A stretch of DNA of 61,310 bases from an uncultured Curvibacter sp. (GCA_903828535.1 CAIKMN010000001.1:1-61310), one strand, 5' to 3'. Shown: positions 40,898 through 50,508, counted from the stretch's first letter. Notes: generated by a model not told the origin, from the letters alone. Numbers and translations are program-made.

Positions 40898-42486
40898 GCG
40901 AAATCTCCCCAGCTCAGTGTCGCCAAATTCAGCGATGCGTCGCCTTGACTTTCCAACCAAAAGCGGCGCATCAAACCGCCCAACACCGCAATGCGGTAAG
41001 CACTAGAACCGCGCAAATCAGAGAGCGGATTGAATTCTTTTTGCAAAACCCCAGCCGCACTTTGCGCCAGGGCTTCACACCAAACCTGTCCTTCCAAACA
41101 AGATTCCGTTTGCCGTGCCCGCGCCGGCGTGGCAGCCACCCCGCCCACCCCAAGGGAGGCCGTCTTGACAACCCCGTCCTTCAATTGCAACCGAATGACC
41201 AAACAAACGGCCGAGATGTCGTCGTCAAATCGTTTGGATATTTTGTAGGCCCGCAGCAGCTCGTGTCCTGCCTCAGGTGAAGCGACCGGCTTGGGCACTT
41301 TGATCCAAGCCAGCACTTCGTCGGGTCGGATGACATGCTGTCGGTAACCGGTGTAGAGCTGCTCTATTGGCATTTCTCGGTGCCTCACACCTTGGTCTTG
41401 GCGCAACAACACCACATTCGCACCCAGGGCAATCAACAGGGGCATGCTGTCACCAATCGGTGAGCCATTCGCGATGTTGCCGCCCAAGGTCCCCGAGTTG
41501 CGTACCGGCAAACCCGCAAAGCGGCTGGCAAAGTTGTCCAGCTCAGGACGGGTTTCGCACAAGGCTTGGAAAGCCGTCTCCAAACTCACGCCGGCGCCAA
41601 TCGCCAAGTGGTGTGGGTAACGCTCGATGCGCCGCAAGGCCTTGACCTGCGTCAGGTCGATCACATGCGGCCAATGGCGGTGTTGCTTGGTGACCCACAA
41701 CCCGACATCGGTGCCCCCCGCGACCAACTGGGCCTTCGGAAAGTCGGCACGCAAGGCGAGCAACTCGGCCAAGGTGGTTGGCAAATCGTAGCGTTCTACT
41801 GATTGGTGAACGACAGGGCTGTTTTGAATCGGTTGGATCGCATGGAGTTTTTCAATGATGGGCGCTTGATCCACCGCACAAGGCCGGGCCTGATGCCGTT
41901 GCGGCAAGCTTTGTGCCGCGTCCAAAATGGGGCGGTACCCGGTGCAACGACAGAGGTTGCCTGAGAGTTGCCGCTGGGCCAAACCACGACTCACGGGTTG
42001 ACCGGCGCAGACCGTGTTTTCATAGAGCCCAAATAAACCCATGATAAAACCGGGCGTGCAAAAACCACATTGCGATCCATGGTGCTCCACCATGGCCTCT
42101 TGGACGGGGTGTTGGCGCTCGATGCCTCCCGATTGAGTCGCCAAGTCTTGCACGGTCCACAAGGCCATGCCATCGATCGCGTGGGCAAAGCGAATGCAGC
42201 TGTTGATGGTCTTGAACTGCAAAGGGCCAGACTGTGTTGGCGCGTCTGGATTCAATTCGGCCACCACCACAGTACAAGCGCCACAGTCCCCTTCGGCGCA
42301 GCCTTCTTTGGTACCCGTCAAACCCAAGTCTTCACGCAGCACTTGCAACAAGGTGCGGGTCGGCGGCACGTCGTGCAAGGTGACGATTTCGCCCCGCCGC
42401 ACGAACCGAATCGGCTTCAAGCCGCGGCCGACCGGCTGCTCACTTTGACTTGGCGTTAGGTCCACAACGGGACGCCGCTTTTTCAT
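40894..42486 (-). CDS. xdhA: Xanthine dehydrogenase, iron-sulfur/FAD subunit
   Basis: A 530-residue small subunit. The plant-type 2Fe-2S cluster is held by Cys63, 68, 71 and 97 and the second cluster by Cys140, 143, 179 and 181 (CGFC and CRC). The FAD domain follows from about residue 220, with LVAGGTDVGLW and IANGSPIGDSMPLL. It passes electrons from the molybdenum centre to NAD. The first 25 residues precede the usual ferredoxin-like start. Overlaps of 4 bp with both guaD and xdhB show a tight operon. Confidence 0.94.
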   Translation of the reverse strand: MKKRRPVVDLTPSQSEQPVGRGLKPIRFVRRGEIVTLHDVPPTRTLLQVLREDLGLTGTKEGCAEGDCGACTVVVAELNPDAPTQSGPLQFKTINSCIRFAHAIDGMALWTVQDLATQSGGIERQHPVQEAMVEHHGSQCGFCTPGFIMGLFGLYENTVCAGQPVSRGLAQRQLSGNLCRCTGYRPILDAAQSLPQRHQARPCAVDQAPIIEKLHAIQPIQNSPVVHQSVERYDLPTTLAELLALRADFPKAQLVAGGTDVGLWVTKQHRHWPHVIDLTQVKALRRIERYPHHLAIGAGVSLETAFQALCETRPELDNFASRFAGLPVRNSGTLGGNIANGSPIGDSMPLLIALGANVVLLRQDQGVRHREMPIEQLYTGYRQHVIRPDEVLAWIKVPKPVASPEAGHELLRAYKISKRFDDDISAVCLVIRLQLKDGVVKTASLGVGGVAATPARARQTESCLEGQVWCEALAQSAAGVLQKEFNPLSDLRGSSAYRIAVLGGLMRRFWLESQGDASLNLATLSWGDFA

Positions 42487-43838
42487 ATCGATCCTCTTAT
42501 TTCACCAGCAATCACGGTGCGCTCGATTAGCCGATCATCGCCCAAAACGATCATGGCAAAAAGAAGCTCGTCCAAGGTTTGTGCTTGCGAAACACGTCGC
42601 GCCAGCAAGGGCGTGGCTTGTGGGTCCAGCACCAAGAAATCGGCCTCATGGCCCTTGGCCAAATTACCAACCACGCCGCCCAAGCCCAACGCTTCAGCCG
42701 CGCCCGCTGTGTGACGCCACCACAGGTGTTGAGGCGTCAAGGCGCTTTCGGCCCGTTGGCCTGTGCTCAAGGCACTCGCTTGGCCCGCATAAAAATTGGC
42801 GAGCATGGTTTGAAATGGACTGAACGAGGTCCCTCCCCCCACATCACTGGCCAATCCGTAGTGAAAGGGGATTCGCTCAGCCGCGGCATGGTCAAAAAAA
42901 CCACTGCCTAAAAATAAATTGCTGGTGGGGCTGACCGCCACCGCCGCTTGTGTCTGCGCCAACAACTGTCGGTCTGCGTCGTCCAAATAAATGCCATGCG
43001 CATAAAGCGCTCGCTCGCGCAGCAAACCAAACTGCTCGTAGACACTCAAGTAGCTGCGCGCGCTCGGGAAGAGTTGAGCCACCCAAGCCACCTCGTCGCG
43101 GTTTTCGGCGACGTGCGATTGAATCCAAGTGCTGGGGTAACGCGCGGCCAACTCGCCCGCGCCGCGCAATTGCGCTTCACTGCATGTCGGGACAAATCGG
43201 GGGGTCAGGGCGTAGCCCAATCGGTCAACGCCGTGCCAGCGTTGAATCAAGGTTTCACTGTCCAGCAGGCTTTGCTCGGTGGTGTCGCGCAAACCCTCGG
43301 GGGCGTGTTGATCCATCAAACACTTGCCGGTGATGAGGCGCATTTGTGCTTGTTGTGCACGCTCAAACAAGGCGTTCACAGAAGCGGGATGTGAGGTGGA
43401 AAAAGCCAGCGCCGTGGTCACGCCGTGGCGCATCAACTCTTGTATAAAAATAGCTGCCACGGCCGCGCAGTGGGCGGGGTCGGCAAAACGCATTTCTTGT
43501 GGAAAGGTGTAGTTTTCCAACCAGGGCAATAAGCCCGTGGCGGGTGAACCGATCACATCGACCTGTGGGTAATGCACATGCAAATCGACAAAACCCGGCG
43601 CCAATATTTTGCCGGGCAGGTGCTCGCAAGGGATGGACGCCAAATCAACGTCACCCTCAGAGCCGAACTCATGGATTAACTGTTGCTTGACCGCAGCGGC
43701 ATCGCCGACCGCTAAAAAAATCGGGTGAGGCGAGCCCCTGCTCTGCCCCACCACCAGATAACCATCCCGCTGCAAATGGGCTGACGCTTCGACCCCTGGG
43801 CCTTGGAACGTCAACACATCGGCGCGGTAGGCCTTCAT
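42483..43838 (-). CDS. guaD: Guanine deaminase
   Basis: A 451-residue amidohydrolase. The typical guanine deaminase signature FVDLHVHYPQVDVIG, then LLPWLENYTFPQE, lies near residue 85; further metal or substrate residues are in CLMDQHAPEGLRD, QSHVAENRDEV, YAHGIYLDD and GLASDVGGGTSFS. It deaminates guanine to xanthine, feeding xdhAB, whose first gene overlaps it by 4 bp. The BMP-type binding-protein gene ends 30 bp upstream, so transport and deamination are probably co-transcribed. Confidence 0.94.
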   Translation of the reverse strand: MKAYRADVLTFQGPGVEASAHLQRDGYLVVGQSRGSPHPIFLAVGDAAAVKQQLIHEFGSEGDVDLASIPCEHLPGKILAPGFVDLHVHYPQVDVIGSPATGLLPWLENYTFPQEMRFADPAHCAAVAAIFIQELMRHGVTTALAFSTSHPASVNALFERAQQAQMRLITGKCLMDQHAPEGLRDTTEQSLLDSETLIQRWHGVDRLGYALTPRFVPTCSEAQLRGAGELAARYPSTWIQSHVAENRDEVAWVAQLFPSARSYLSVYEQFGLLRERALYAHGIYLDDADRQLLAQTQAAVAVSPTSNLFLGSGFFDHAAAERIPFHYGLASDVGGGTSFSPFQTMLANFYAGQASALSTGQRAESALTPQHLWWRHTAGAAEALGLGGVVGNLAKGHEADFLVLDPQATPLLARRVSQAQTLDELLFAMIVLGDDRLIERTVIAGEIRGSI

Positions 43839-43868
43839 GCCAATCCGTTGGAATGAATTCGGCTGGAT

Positions 43869-45020
43869 TTACTTACCACCAGGCACCTTGCCTTCGACGC
43901 CCTTGACGTAGAAGGTAATGCCACTCAAGAACTTGTCGTCGGCGGTTTCGCCGTCTTTCAAGACTTCTTTGCCAGCTTGGTCTTTCAGAGGACCCTTCCA
44001 GATGACAAAGGTGCCGTCTTTCAAACCCTTCTTGATTTCGTCGATTTTGGCGACGGTTTCAGCGGGCACATCGGGCGCGATGGAGACGATGTCAATCGCG
44101 CCTTCTTTCACGCCCCACCAAGAAGCGGCGCCGCCCTTCCAGTTGCCTTCCAAAGCGTCTTTGGTGGCCTTGACATAGTAAGGACCCCAGTTGATCACGC
44201 TGGAGGCCAAGTGGGCTTTGGGGCCGTAGGCGGTCATGTCGGAATCCCAACCAAAGGCGCGCTTGCCCTTGCTTTCGGCGGTTTTCAAAACAGCGGGTGA
44301 ATCGGTGTTTTGGAACAACACATCGGCGCCGCCATTGATCAGCGAGGTCGCGGCTTCGGTTTCTTTTGGTGGATCAAACCAGGCGTTCACCCAAACCACT
44401 TTGGTCTTGATTTTGGGGTTGCTGGATTGAGCGCCCAAAGTGAAGCTGTCGATGTTGCGAATGACTTCAGGAATTGGCACCGAAGCAACCACACCCAAGG
44501 TGCCGCTCTTGCTCATCTTGCCCGCAATCACACCCGCCATGTAAGCGCCTTCGTAGGTGCGGCTGTCGTAGGTGTTCATGTTTTCGGCTTGTTTGTAGCC
44601 GGTGGCGTGTTCGAACTTCACGTCCTTAAAGTCAGGGGCCACTTTCAACATGGGTTCCATGTAGCCAAAGGTCGTGCCAAAAATCAGCTTGTTGCCTTGG
44701 CTGGCCATGTCGCGCAGCACGCGTTCGGCGTCAGCCGATTCGGGCACGTTTTCCACAAAGGTGGTGACCACTTTGTCGCCAAATTCTTTTTCAACGGCTT
44801 TGCGACCGTTGTCGTGGGCGTAAGTCCAGCCGCCATCACCGACGGGACCGATGTAGGCGAAGGCGATTTTCAAGGGCGCCGCCTTGGCCGCTGCCGCAGG
44901 GGCTGCTGCAGGCGCTGCAGCCTCTTCTTTTTTGCCACAGCCAACCAGGGCAATGCTGGCTGCCGCCACCGCGGACAAGGCCACGAGGCTCAGAGTTGAA
45001 CGTTTACGCACATCTTTCAT
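43869..45020 (-). CDS. BMP family ABC transporter substrate-binding lipoprotein (nucleoside/purine type)
   Basis: A 383-residue lipoprotein: signal sequence and lipobox LVGC with Cys28. The mature part has IAFAYIGPVGDGGWTYAHDNGR, the signature of the BMP/PnrA (Med) family that binds nucleosides, followed by KLIFGTTFGYM. Two permeases and a double ATPase gene follow in the usual order, in reverse. The frame opens earlier at 45062, but ATG 45020 has AGGA 7 nt before it. Its place within guanine, xanthine and urate genes makes a purine base or nucleoside the likely ligand. Confidence 0.9.
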   Translation of the reverse strand: MKDVRKRSTLSLVALSAVAAASIALVGCGKKEEAAAPAAAPAAAAKAAPLKIAFAYIGPVGDGGWTYAHDNGRKAVEKEFGDKVVTTFVENVPESADAERVLRDMASQGNKLIFGTTFGYMEPMLKVAPDFKDVKFEHATGYKQAENMNTYDSRTYEGAYMAGVIAGKMSKSGTLGVVASVPIPEVIRNIDSFTLGAQSSNPKIKTKVVWVNAWFDPPKETEAATSLINGGADVLFQNTDSPAVLKTAESKGKRAFGWDSDMTAYGPKAHLASSVINWGPYYVKATKDALEGNWKGGAASWWGVKEGAIDIVSIAPDVPAETVAKIDEIKKGLKDGTFVIWKGPLKDQAGKEVLKDGETADDKFLSGITFYVKGVEGKVPGGK

Positions 45021-45083
45021 ACATTTTCCTTTTTTAAAAAAGTGGAACCAACCAAAATACACAAACTAGCACTGACAAAAATT

Positions 45084-46013
45084 TTAGGAGCCCGGCGTAA
45101 AAGGTTTGCCCATCGACGCGGGGATGTTCAATCGAATCCACTGCGCGTTGCGGGAAATCACCACCAACACAAAAATCGTGGCCAGATAAGGCAACATGGA
45201 TAAAAACTCGGCCGGCACCTCAATGCCCAAACCTTGCAAATGGAACTGCAGCATGGTGACGAAGCCAAACAAATAAGCCCCCAATAGCACCCGGGCTGGA
45301 CGCCACGTGGCAAAGGTGGTCAGGGCCAAGGCAATCCAGCCTTTACCTGCCACCATGCCTTCCACCCACAGCGGCGTGTAAATGATTGACAGGTACGCGC
45401 CGGCCAAACCACACAAGGCGCCCCCAAACAAGACAGCCGCAAAACGAATTCGGCGCACCGGATAACCCAACGCGTGCGCCGATTCGGGGCTTTCGCCAAT
45501 GCTTTTTAAAATCAAACCACTGCGGGTTCGGTTAAAAAACCAAATCAAGCCCAAAGCCAGCAATACCGCGCCATAAACAAAGGGATGGTGCTTGAACAAG
45601 GCGTTGCCCAGCCAAGGCATGTCAGACAAATAGGGCAACGCCCAAACGTCGGCTTGCGAGCGAACAGGCAAGGAGGCCTGTACGTACGAGGTGCCCATAA
45701 AAGCGGAAAAACCCGTGCCAAAAAGGGTCAACGCCAAGCCCGTCGCATAAGGATTGGTGTTCAACCAAATCACCAAAACGCCAAAGACAGCCGCTAGCAA
45801 AGCGCCGGCCAAGGCACCGGCCAGAAAGCCCAATCCTTCGTTGCCGGTGTGCACGACACAGGCGAAGCCAGCGATGGCGGCGCACAGCATCATGCCCTCC
45901 GCGCCCAAATTCACAATGCCCACTTTTTCATTCACCAACAAGCCCAGCGAAGCCAAGGCCAAGACCGTGCCCGCGTTCAGCGAAGCGGCCACTAACAAGG
46001 CATAGGTGTCCAT
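45084..46013 (-). CDS. ABC transporter permease (nucleoside/purine uptake, YufQ type)
   Basis: A 309-residue inner-membrane permease with about eight membrane segments. It starts with YALLVAASLNAGTVLALASLGLLVNEKVGIVNLGAEGMM, the characteristic opening of the second permease of BMP-type transporters (segment NLGAEGMM). ESAHALGYPVRRIRF is the ATPase-coupling loop. It is 5 bp from the partner permease gene. Confidence 0.9.
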   Translation of the reverse strand: MDTYALLVAASLNAGTVLALASLGLLVNEKVGIVNLGAEGMMLCAAIAGFACVVHTGNEGLGFLAGALAGALLAAVFGVLVIWLNTNPYATGLALTLFGTGFSAFMGTSYVQASLPVRSQADVWALPYLSDMPWLGNALFKHHPFVYGAVLLALGLIWFFNRTRSGLILKSIGESPESAHALGYPVRRIRFAAVLFGGALCGLAGAYLSIIYTPLWVEGMVAGKGWIALALTTFATWRPARVLLGAYLFGFVTMLQFHLQGLGIEVPAEFLSMLPYLATIFVLVVISRNAQWIRLNIPASMGKPFTPGS

Positions 46014-46018
46014 GTCGC

Positions 46019-47113
46019 TTAGGCTCCTGATTCAGGGTTGACGGCGGTGTTTGAGGCGGGACGCACCCAAGCCAGCCGGTAATAAAGCAAGGTGTCGCAA
46101 GCCAATAAGCTGAACAACAGCAGACCTTGAAAAACACCCGTCAAGGACTTGGTCAAGCCCATGCGCGATTGGGCCATTTCACCGCCGATGTAAAACAAGC
46201 TCATCAGCAACGAAGAAAACACCATGCCCACCGGATGCAAGCGCCCCACATAAGCCACGATGATCGCGGCGAAACCATAACCCGCTGGCACATAGGGGGT
46301 CAGCTGACCGATCGGGCCCGCCACCTCCAAGGCCCCGGCCAAACCAGCCAAGCCCCCCGAAATAAGCAACGCCCCCCAGACCGCGCCGCGGGCAGAAAAA
46401 CCGGCATAGCGCGCAGCGGCGGGGGCCGCCCCGCTCACCGCATGTGCAAAACCAAGTTGGGTTCTGAACAAAAAGAACCAAACCAGGACCGCCTCCAGGA
46501 CCGCCAGTAAAACCCCCGCATTCACGCGCGAGCCGCTGAACAAACGGGGGATTCGCGTCACGGCTTCAAACGTGGCGGTTTGCGGAAAGTTATAGCCGTG
46601 CGGGTCTTTCCAAGGTCCATTGACCAAATAAAGCAACAATTGCACAGCCACATAAACGAGCATCAAACTGACCAAAATTTCGCTGGCGTTGAAGCGGTCG
46701 CGCAAAAAAGCCGTGATGCTGGCCCAAACCAATCCCCCGGCAACGCCTGCCAAGAGCACCCCAACCACAATCCAAGACGAACTGGTTTTGTCGGCCTGAA
46801 GGGCCACGGCGCTGGCGAAAATGGCACCCAAGATGTATTGGCCTTCAGCCCCGATGTTCCACACATTGGCGCGAAAACAAACCGCCAGCCCCAAGGCCAT
46901 GATGAGCAAAGGCGTGGCTTTCACCAACAATTCGCCCCAAGCATAGGCGTTTTGCATCGGCAGCCAAAAAAACATTTGCAAGCCGCGCACGGGGTCCTTG
47001 CCCAAACTCAAAAACAAAGCAATGCCGATCAGCACCGTCACCAGCAGCGCCAGAATGGGCGAGGCATAGCGCCAAAAAGCACTGGGCTGGGCTCGCACTT
47101 CAAGCTTGAACAT
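46019..47113 (-). CDS. ABC transporter permease (nucleoside/purine uptake, YufP type)
   Basis: A 364-residue inner-membrane permease with about nine or ten membrane segments. FRANVWNIGAEGQYILGAI (near residue 80) is typical of the first permease of BMP-type importers, with AARYAGFSARGAVW as the coupling loop. It overlaps the ATPase gene by 14 bp at its start and lies 5 bp before its partner. Confidence 0.9.
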   Translation of the reverse strand: MFKLEVRAQPSAFWRYASPILALLVTVLIGIALFLSLGKDPVRGLQMFFWLPMQNAYAWGELLVKATPLLIMALGLAVCFRANVWNIGAEGQYILGAIFASAVALQADKTSSSWIVVGVLLAGVAGGLVWASITAFLRDRFNASEILVSLMLVYVAVQLLLYLVNGPWKDPHGYNFPQTATFEAVTRIPRLFSGSRVNAGVLLAVLEAVLVWFFLFRTQLGFAHAVSGAAPAAARYAGFSARGAVWGALLISGGLAGLAGALEVAGPIGQLTPYVPAGYGFAAIIVAYVGRLHPVGMVFSSLLMSLFYIGGEMAQSRMGLTKSLTGVFQGLLLFSLLACDTLLYYRLAWVRPASNTAVNPESGA

Positions 47114-48659
47114 GGGACTCCTTCGCTGGACCCACGGCGTGCCAAAGGCCGCTCATCCATTCGCCAATTTGAGCGACAGACGCCTCTGATGTCACCCGTG
47201 CAGGCGACAAACGACCTTGAGCGATGACGTGCATTTGATCGCTGATTTCAAACAACTCGTCCAATTCCTCGCTGACCACCAAGACGGCACAACCCGCATC
47301 GCGCAGGGCCAAGATTTCTGATCGAATGAGGGCTGCAGCGCCCACATCGACGCCCCAAGTCGGCTGGGAAATAATCAAGAGTTTGGGGCGGGCCGAGATC
47401 TCACGACCCACCAGAAATTTTTGCAAATTCCCCCCCGACAAAGAGCGCGCCAGCGCGTTCGGGCCGCCCGCTTTGACCTTGAACCGCTGAATGATGTCGG
47501 CGGCCTGTTGACGCAAAGAAGGAACTCGAATCCAGCCGCCCACCCAAGGCAAAGTCTGAACGGCTTCGTGGCGCGTCAAGAGCAGGTTGTTGGCCAACGA
47601 TTCGTTGGGCACCGCGCCACGGCCCAAGCGTTCTTCGGGCACGAAGTGCAGACCCAAGCGCCGCCGATCGACCGGGCCCAAGCCCGACAAGTCTTGGCCG
47701 CTCAGCACCACCATGCCCGTTGTGGCACGCGGGTCTTCACCAGACAAGGCAAACATCAACTCTTGTTGGCCGTTGCCCGATACGCCCGCGATGCCCAACA
47801 CTTCGCCAGCACGCACCGTGAAAGAAATACCCCGCAGATCGGTGCCAAAAGCCTGCTCTGATTTCAGGCTCAAGCCTTTGACGCTCAAGACCGGCCCACC
47901 GGCTTGACCTTGGCGTGGGGGTAAAGCCGGGGGTTCAGCGCCAATCATCAACTGGGACAAGTCGGCATTGCTCGCGCTGCTGGGGTCAATTTGGCCCGTC
48001 ACCACGCCTGCCCGCAGCACGGTGCAGGCGGTGCACAAGGCGCGGATTTCATGCAACTTGTGGCTGATGTACAAAATGCTGCAGCCCTCAGCGGCCAAGC
48101 GGCGCAGCACCGCAAACAACTTTTCGACAGCCTGCGGTGTCAAGACCGAGGTGGGTTCGTCAAGAATCAGAATTTTGGGTTCACTCAACAAGGCGCGGAT
48201 GATTTCGACCCGCTGCATCTCGCCCACGCTGAGGCTGTGCACCGGCCGCATGGGGTCGATGTCCAAGCCGTAATCGGCGGCCTTTTGCGCGATGCGCGCC
48301 GTGACATCAGCCAAGCTCAATTGCCGGCTCAAGCCGAGCCACACATTCTCAGCCACGCTCAGGGTATTGAAGAGGCTGAAGTGTTGAAACACCATGCTGA
48401 TGCCAGCAGCCCGCGCCTCTTGGGGATTTCGAACCGGCAAGGGCACGCCATCCACCCAAATTTCACCCGCATCGGGCTTGACAGCGCCGTAAATGATTTT
48501 CATCAAGGTGGATTTGCCGGCGCCGTTCTCGCCCAAGATGGCGTGAATTTCACCCGGCATGACCTTCAGAGAGACCTGGTTGTTGGCCACCACCGCCGGG
48601 TAGCGTTTGGTGATGCCCTTGAGTTCAAGGCGAGCGGGACGTTGGTGCGATGGTTTCAC
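47100..48659 (-). CDS. ABC transporter ATP-binding protein with two nucleotide-binding domains
   Basis: A 519-residue ATPase with two ABC domains, as in YufO and ribose-type importers. First domain: Walker A GENGAGKST near residue 44, signature LSVGEMQRVEI, Walker B ILILDEPTSVL. Second domain (from about 265): GVSGNGQQEL in place of a full Walker A, signature LSGGNLQKFLVGREI, Walker B LLIISQPTWGVD. The degenerate second site is normal in this group. It overlaps the puuD stop side by 4 bp and the permease by 14 bp, linking urate oxidation and import in one transcript. Confidence 0.92.
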   Translation of the reverse strand: MKPSHQRPARLELKGITKRYPAVVANNQVSLKVMPGEIHAILGENGAGKSTLMKIIYGAVKPDAGEIWVDGVPLPVRNPQEARAAGISMVFQHFSLFNTLSVAENVWLGLSRQLSLADVTARIAQKAADYGLDIDPMRPVHSLSVGEMQRVEIIRALLSEPKILILDEPTSVLTPQAVEKLFAVLRRLAAEGCSILYISHKLHEIRALCTACTVLRAGVVTGQIDPSSASNADLSQLMIGAEPPALPPRQGQAGGPVLSVKGLSLKSEQAFGTDLRGISFTVRAGEVLGIAGVSGNGQQELMFALSGEDPRATTGMVVLSGQDLSGLGPVDRRRLGLHFVPEERLGRGAVPNESLANNLLLTRHEAVQTLPWVGGWIRVPSLRQQAADIIQRFKVKAGGPNALARSLSGGNLQKFLVGREISARPKLLIISQPTWGVDVGAAALIRSEILALRDAGCAVLVVSEELDELFEISDQMHVIAQGRLSPARVTSEASVAQIGEWMSGLWHAVGPAKESHVQA

Positions 48660-49927
48660 TGCGGTCTCTGGGGTCCGCCAACGTCCGGGTTTGACGTTTG
48701 ATGAGGGGGCTGTTTCAGTGGGGCGTCAGGAGCCACTTGGCGGCTCTTGAACCAAGCCCCCAACAGGGCGCGCTCTGGCGGCGTGATGCCCGTCGCATTG
48801 TTCATGGGCATGGCCTGGCTCACCACCACTTGTTGGTAAATATGGGCAGCGTTACTTTCAATCGCCGCATCGGAATCAAAGCGCAAATTTTTCATTTGCA
48901 CCGTGGGGCCATGACAGGTCAGGCAACGCGATTGAATGACGGGGCGAACTTGGTCCAAGGTGACAACGGACGCTACCGCTTCATTGACCACAGAGGGGGC
49001 AGGCCGCAGGGCCCAGATCATCGCCAAAATCACCGCCACGCCAACGGCTGCGTAAGGCCAGGGGTGGCGATGTTTGCCCAGCAAATAACCATGGCGCAAG
49101 ACAAAGAACTGGCGAATGGCCGCACCGGCGAACATCATGCCGATCAACACGAGCCAGTTGTGCGGTTGGTTATAAGTGAAGCTGTAATGGTTGGACAGCA
49201 TGGCAAACAGGACCGGCAGCGTGAAGTAGGTGTTGTGTACGCTGCGCTGTTTGCCACGAATGCCGTGAATCGGGTCGACGGGTCGGCCTTCCCGAATCGA
49301 TTTCACCACGGTTTTTTGCCCTGGAATGATCCAGAAAAACACGTTGGCGCTCATGCTGGTGGCCATCATGGCGCCGACCAATAAAAAGGCGGCACGTCCT
49401 GCAAACCAGTGGCAAGCCAAATAAGACGCCACGCAGACCAAGCCCAAAACCACAGCGCCGACGATGGCATCACCCTTTTCACGCGGACCAAAGACGCGGC
49501 AGACCGTGTCGTACAACAACCAAAACACCCCCAAAAATCCCAAGGCCACCGCCACTGCCTGCTCGGGCAGCCAGTTGACCAAGGACTTGTCGACCAAATA
49601 AGTGCCCGCTTGCCACAGGTAGGTCAGGGTGAACAGGGCAAAACCACTGAGCCAGGTGCTGTAGCTTTCCCAAAAAAACCAATGCAGGTGTTTGGGCAAT
49701 TCAGGGGGGCTGACCGCGAACTTGACCGGGTGATAAAAGCCCCCGCCATGCACGGCCCACAGCTCACCACTGACACCTTGTTTTTTGAGTTCAGGGTCTT
49801 TTGGCGGGGTCAGGCTGCTGTCCAAAAACACAAAATAAAAGGACGAACCCACCCAAGCGATCGCCGTGATCACATGGACCCACCGCAAAAGCAAATTGCC
49901 CCAATCGAGAAAGTAACTCTCCACCAC
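48656..49927 (-). CDS. puuD: Membrane urate oxidase (urate hydroxylase) PuuD with cytochrome c domain
   Basis: A 423-residue inner-membrane protein. The N-terminal DUF989/PuuD part has about eight membrane segments and the motifs LLRWVHVITAIAWVGSSFYF and WAVHGGGFYHPVKF. A C-terminal c-type heme site CLTCH lies near residue 335, followed by a Met-containing QAMPMNN segment for the axial ligand. PuuD turns urate into 5-hydroxyisourate and passes electrons on to the respiratory chain, unlike soluble uricase, which makes H2O2. The start is GTG (49927, or 49924 with better GGAG spacing). Confidence 0.93.
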   Translation of the reverse strand: MVESYFLDWGNLLLRWVHVITAIAWVGSSFYFVFLDSSLTPPKDPELKKQGVSGELWAVHGGGFYHPVKFAVSPPELPKHLHWFFWESYSTWLSGFALFTLTYLWQAGTYLVDKSLVNWLPEQAVAVALGFLGVFWLLYDTVCRVFGPREKGDAIVGAVVLGLVCVASYLACHWFAGRAAFLLVGAMMATSMSANVFFWIIPGQKTVVKSIREGRPVDPIHGIRGKQRSVHNTYFTLPVLFAMLSNHYSFTYNQPHNWLVLIGMMFAGAAIRQFFVLRHGYLLGKHRHPWPYAAVGVAVILAMIWALRPAPSVVNEAVASVVTLDQVRPVIQSRCLTCHGPTVQMKNLRFDSDAAIESNAAHIYQQVVVSQAMPMNNATGITPPERALLGAWFKSRQVAPDAPLKQPPHQTSNPDVGGPQRPQ

Positions 49928-50001
49928 TTACTCCAAATTCATGTCACCCTGCGGTGCAAAGTTATGCATTCAAGAATCGAGCCAAGCTCGAGGCATTGGG
50001 T

Positions 50002-50352
50002 TCAAGAGCCCCGGTAGGTAGAGTAACTCCAGGGGCTGACCAACAAGGGCACGTGGTAGTGCTGATCGGCATGGGCGATGCCAAAGTCCAGGCTGACACG
50101 ATTCAAAAAAGGGGGCTGTGGCAAGTCGACGCCCCGCTTCTCAAAATAATCAGCGACTTCAAAAACCAAGCGATAAGTCCCGACTTGGAGGCTGGCATTG
50201 TCGTAAAGGGGGGCATCGGAACGGCCGTCGGCGTTCAATTGAAAACGCCTCACGAGGGTCGCGTCGTCTTGCTCGGTGGTGAGCAACGAAACCCACATGC
50301 CCGCTGCTGGGGTGCCATGCATGGTGTCTAAAACGTGAGTGCTCAATCCCAT
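50002..50352 (-). CDS. uraH: 5-Hydroxyisourate hydrolase (transthyretin-like)
   Basis: A 116-residue protein of exact family length. It starts MGLSTHVLDTMHGTPA with the catalytic His and ends in SPWSYSTYRGS, the C-terminal Y-R-G-S signature of hydroxyisourate hydrolases. It hydrolyses 5-hydroxyisourate from PuuD to OHCU, the substrate of UraD. The longest frame opens at 50421; ATG 50352 is chosen from the family start. Its promoter is visible upstream. It is the first gene of the puuD-importer-guaD-xdh direction, 74 bp before puuD. Confidence 0.94.
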   Translation of the reverse strand: MGLSTHVLDTMHGTPAAGMWVSLLTTEQDDATLVRRFQLNADGRSDAPLYDNASLQVGTYRLVFEVADYFEKRGVDLPQPPFLNRVSLDFGIAHADQHYHVPLLVSPWSYSTYRGS

Positions 50353-50386
50353 TGGAACCCCAAAAGTCAAATCAATTGGAAAAAAT

Positions 50387-50415
50387 TGTATACAGTTTTT
50401 ACGGACTCGCTTCAA
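50387..50415 (-). promoter_or_regulatory. Sigma-70-type promoter for uraH and the minus-strand purine operon
   Basis: On the minus strand TTGAAG (50410-50415) and TATACA (50387-50392) are separated by exactly 17 bp. Transcription would start near 50380, leaving a short leader before ATG 50352. The -10 lies inside the palindrome TGTATACA, which could be a regulator site. Confidence 0.65.
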
Positions 50416-50479
50416 GTGCAAAAACGCAACAAAAGTAATGGGAATGGCAGGTCAATCCGCCTCCTTATGCTGTTACAGC

Positions 50480-50508
50480 TTGACCCACTCCTTAACCCTA
50501 TATACAGT
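50480..50508 (+). promoter_or_regulatory. Sigma-70-type promoter for the NMT1-type transporter operon
   Basis: TTGACC (50480-50485) is followed by TATACA (50501-50506, 15-bp spacing) or TACAGT (17-bp spacing). Transcription would begin about 50511-50516, exactly at the first stem of the structured leader described next. The TATACAGTTTT 11-mer here (50501-50511) recurs at the uraH promoter (50389-50399). Confidence 0.55.

Noticed and set aside
49969-49984. Sigma-54-like element on the minus strand before puuD (TGGCTCG-ATTC-TTGAA)
   Set aside because: The -12 element lacks the required GC (has GA), and uraH-puuD is better explained by the sigma-70 promoter at 50387-50415.
49978-49990. Inverted repeat CGAGC-CAA-GCTCG between uraH and puuD
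   Set aside because: Only 5 bp with no T tract, so it does not support a terminator between the two genes; operator use cannot be shown.
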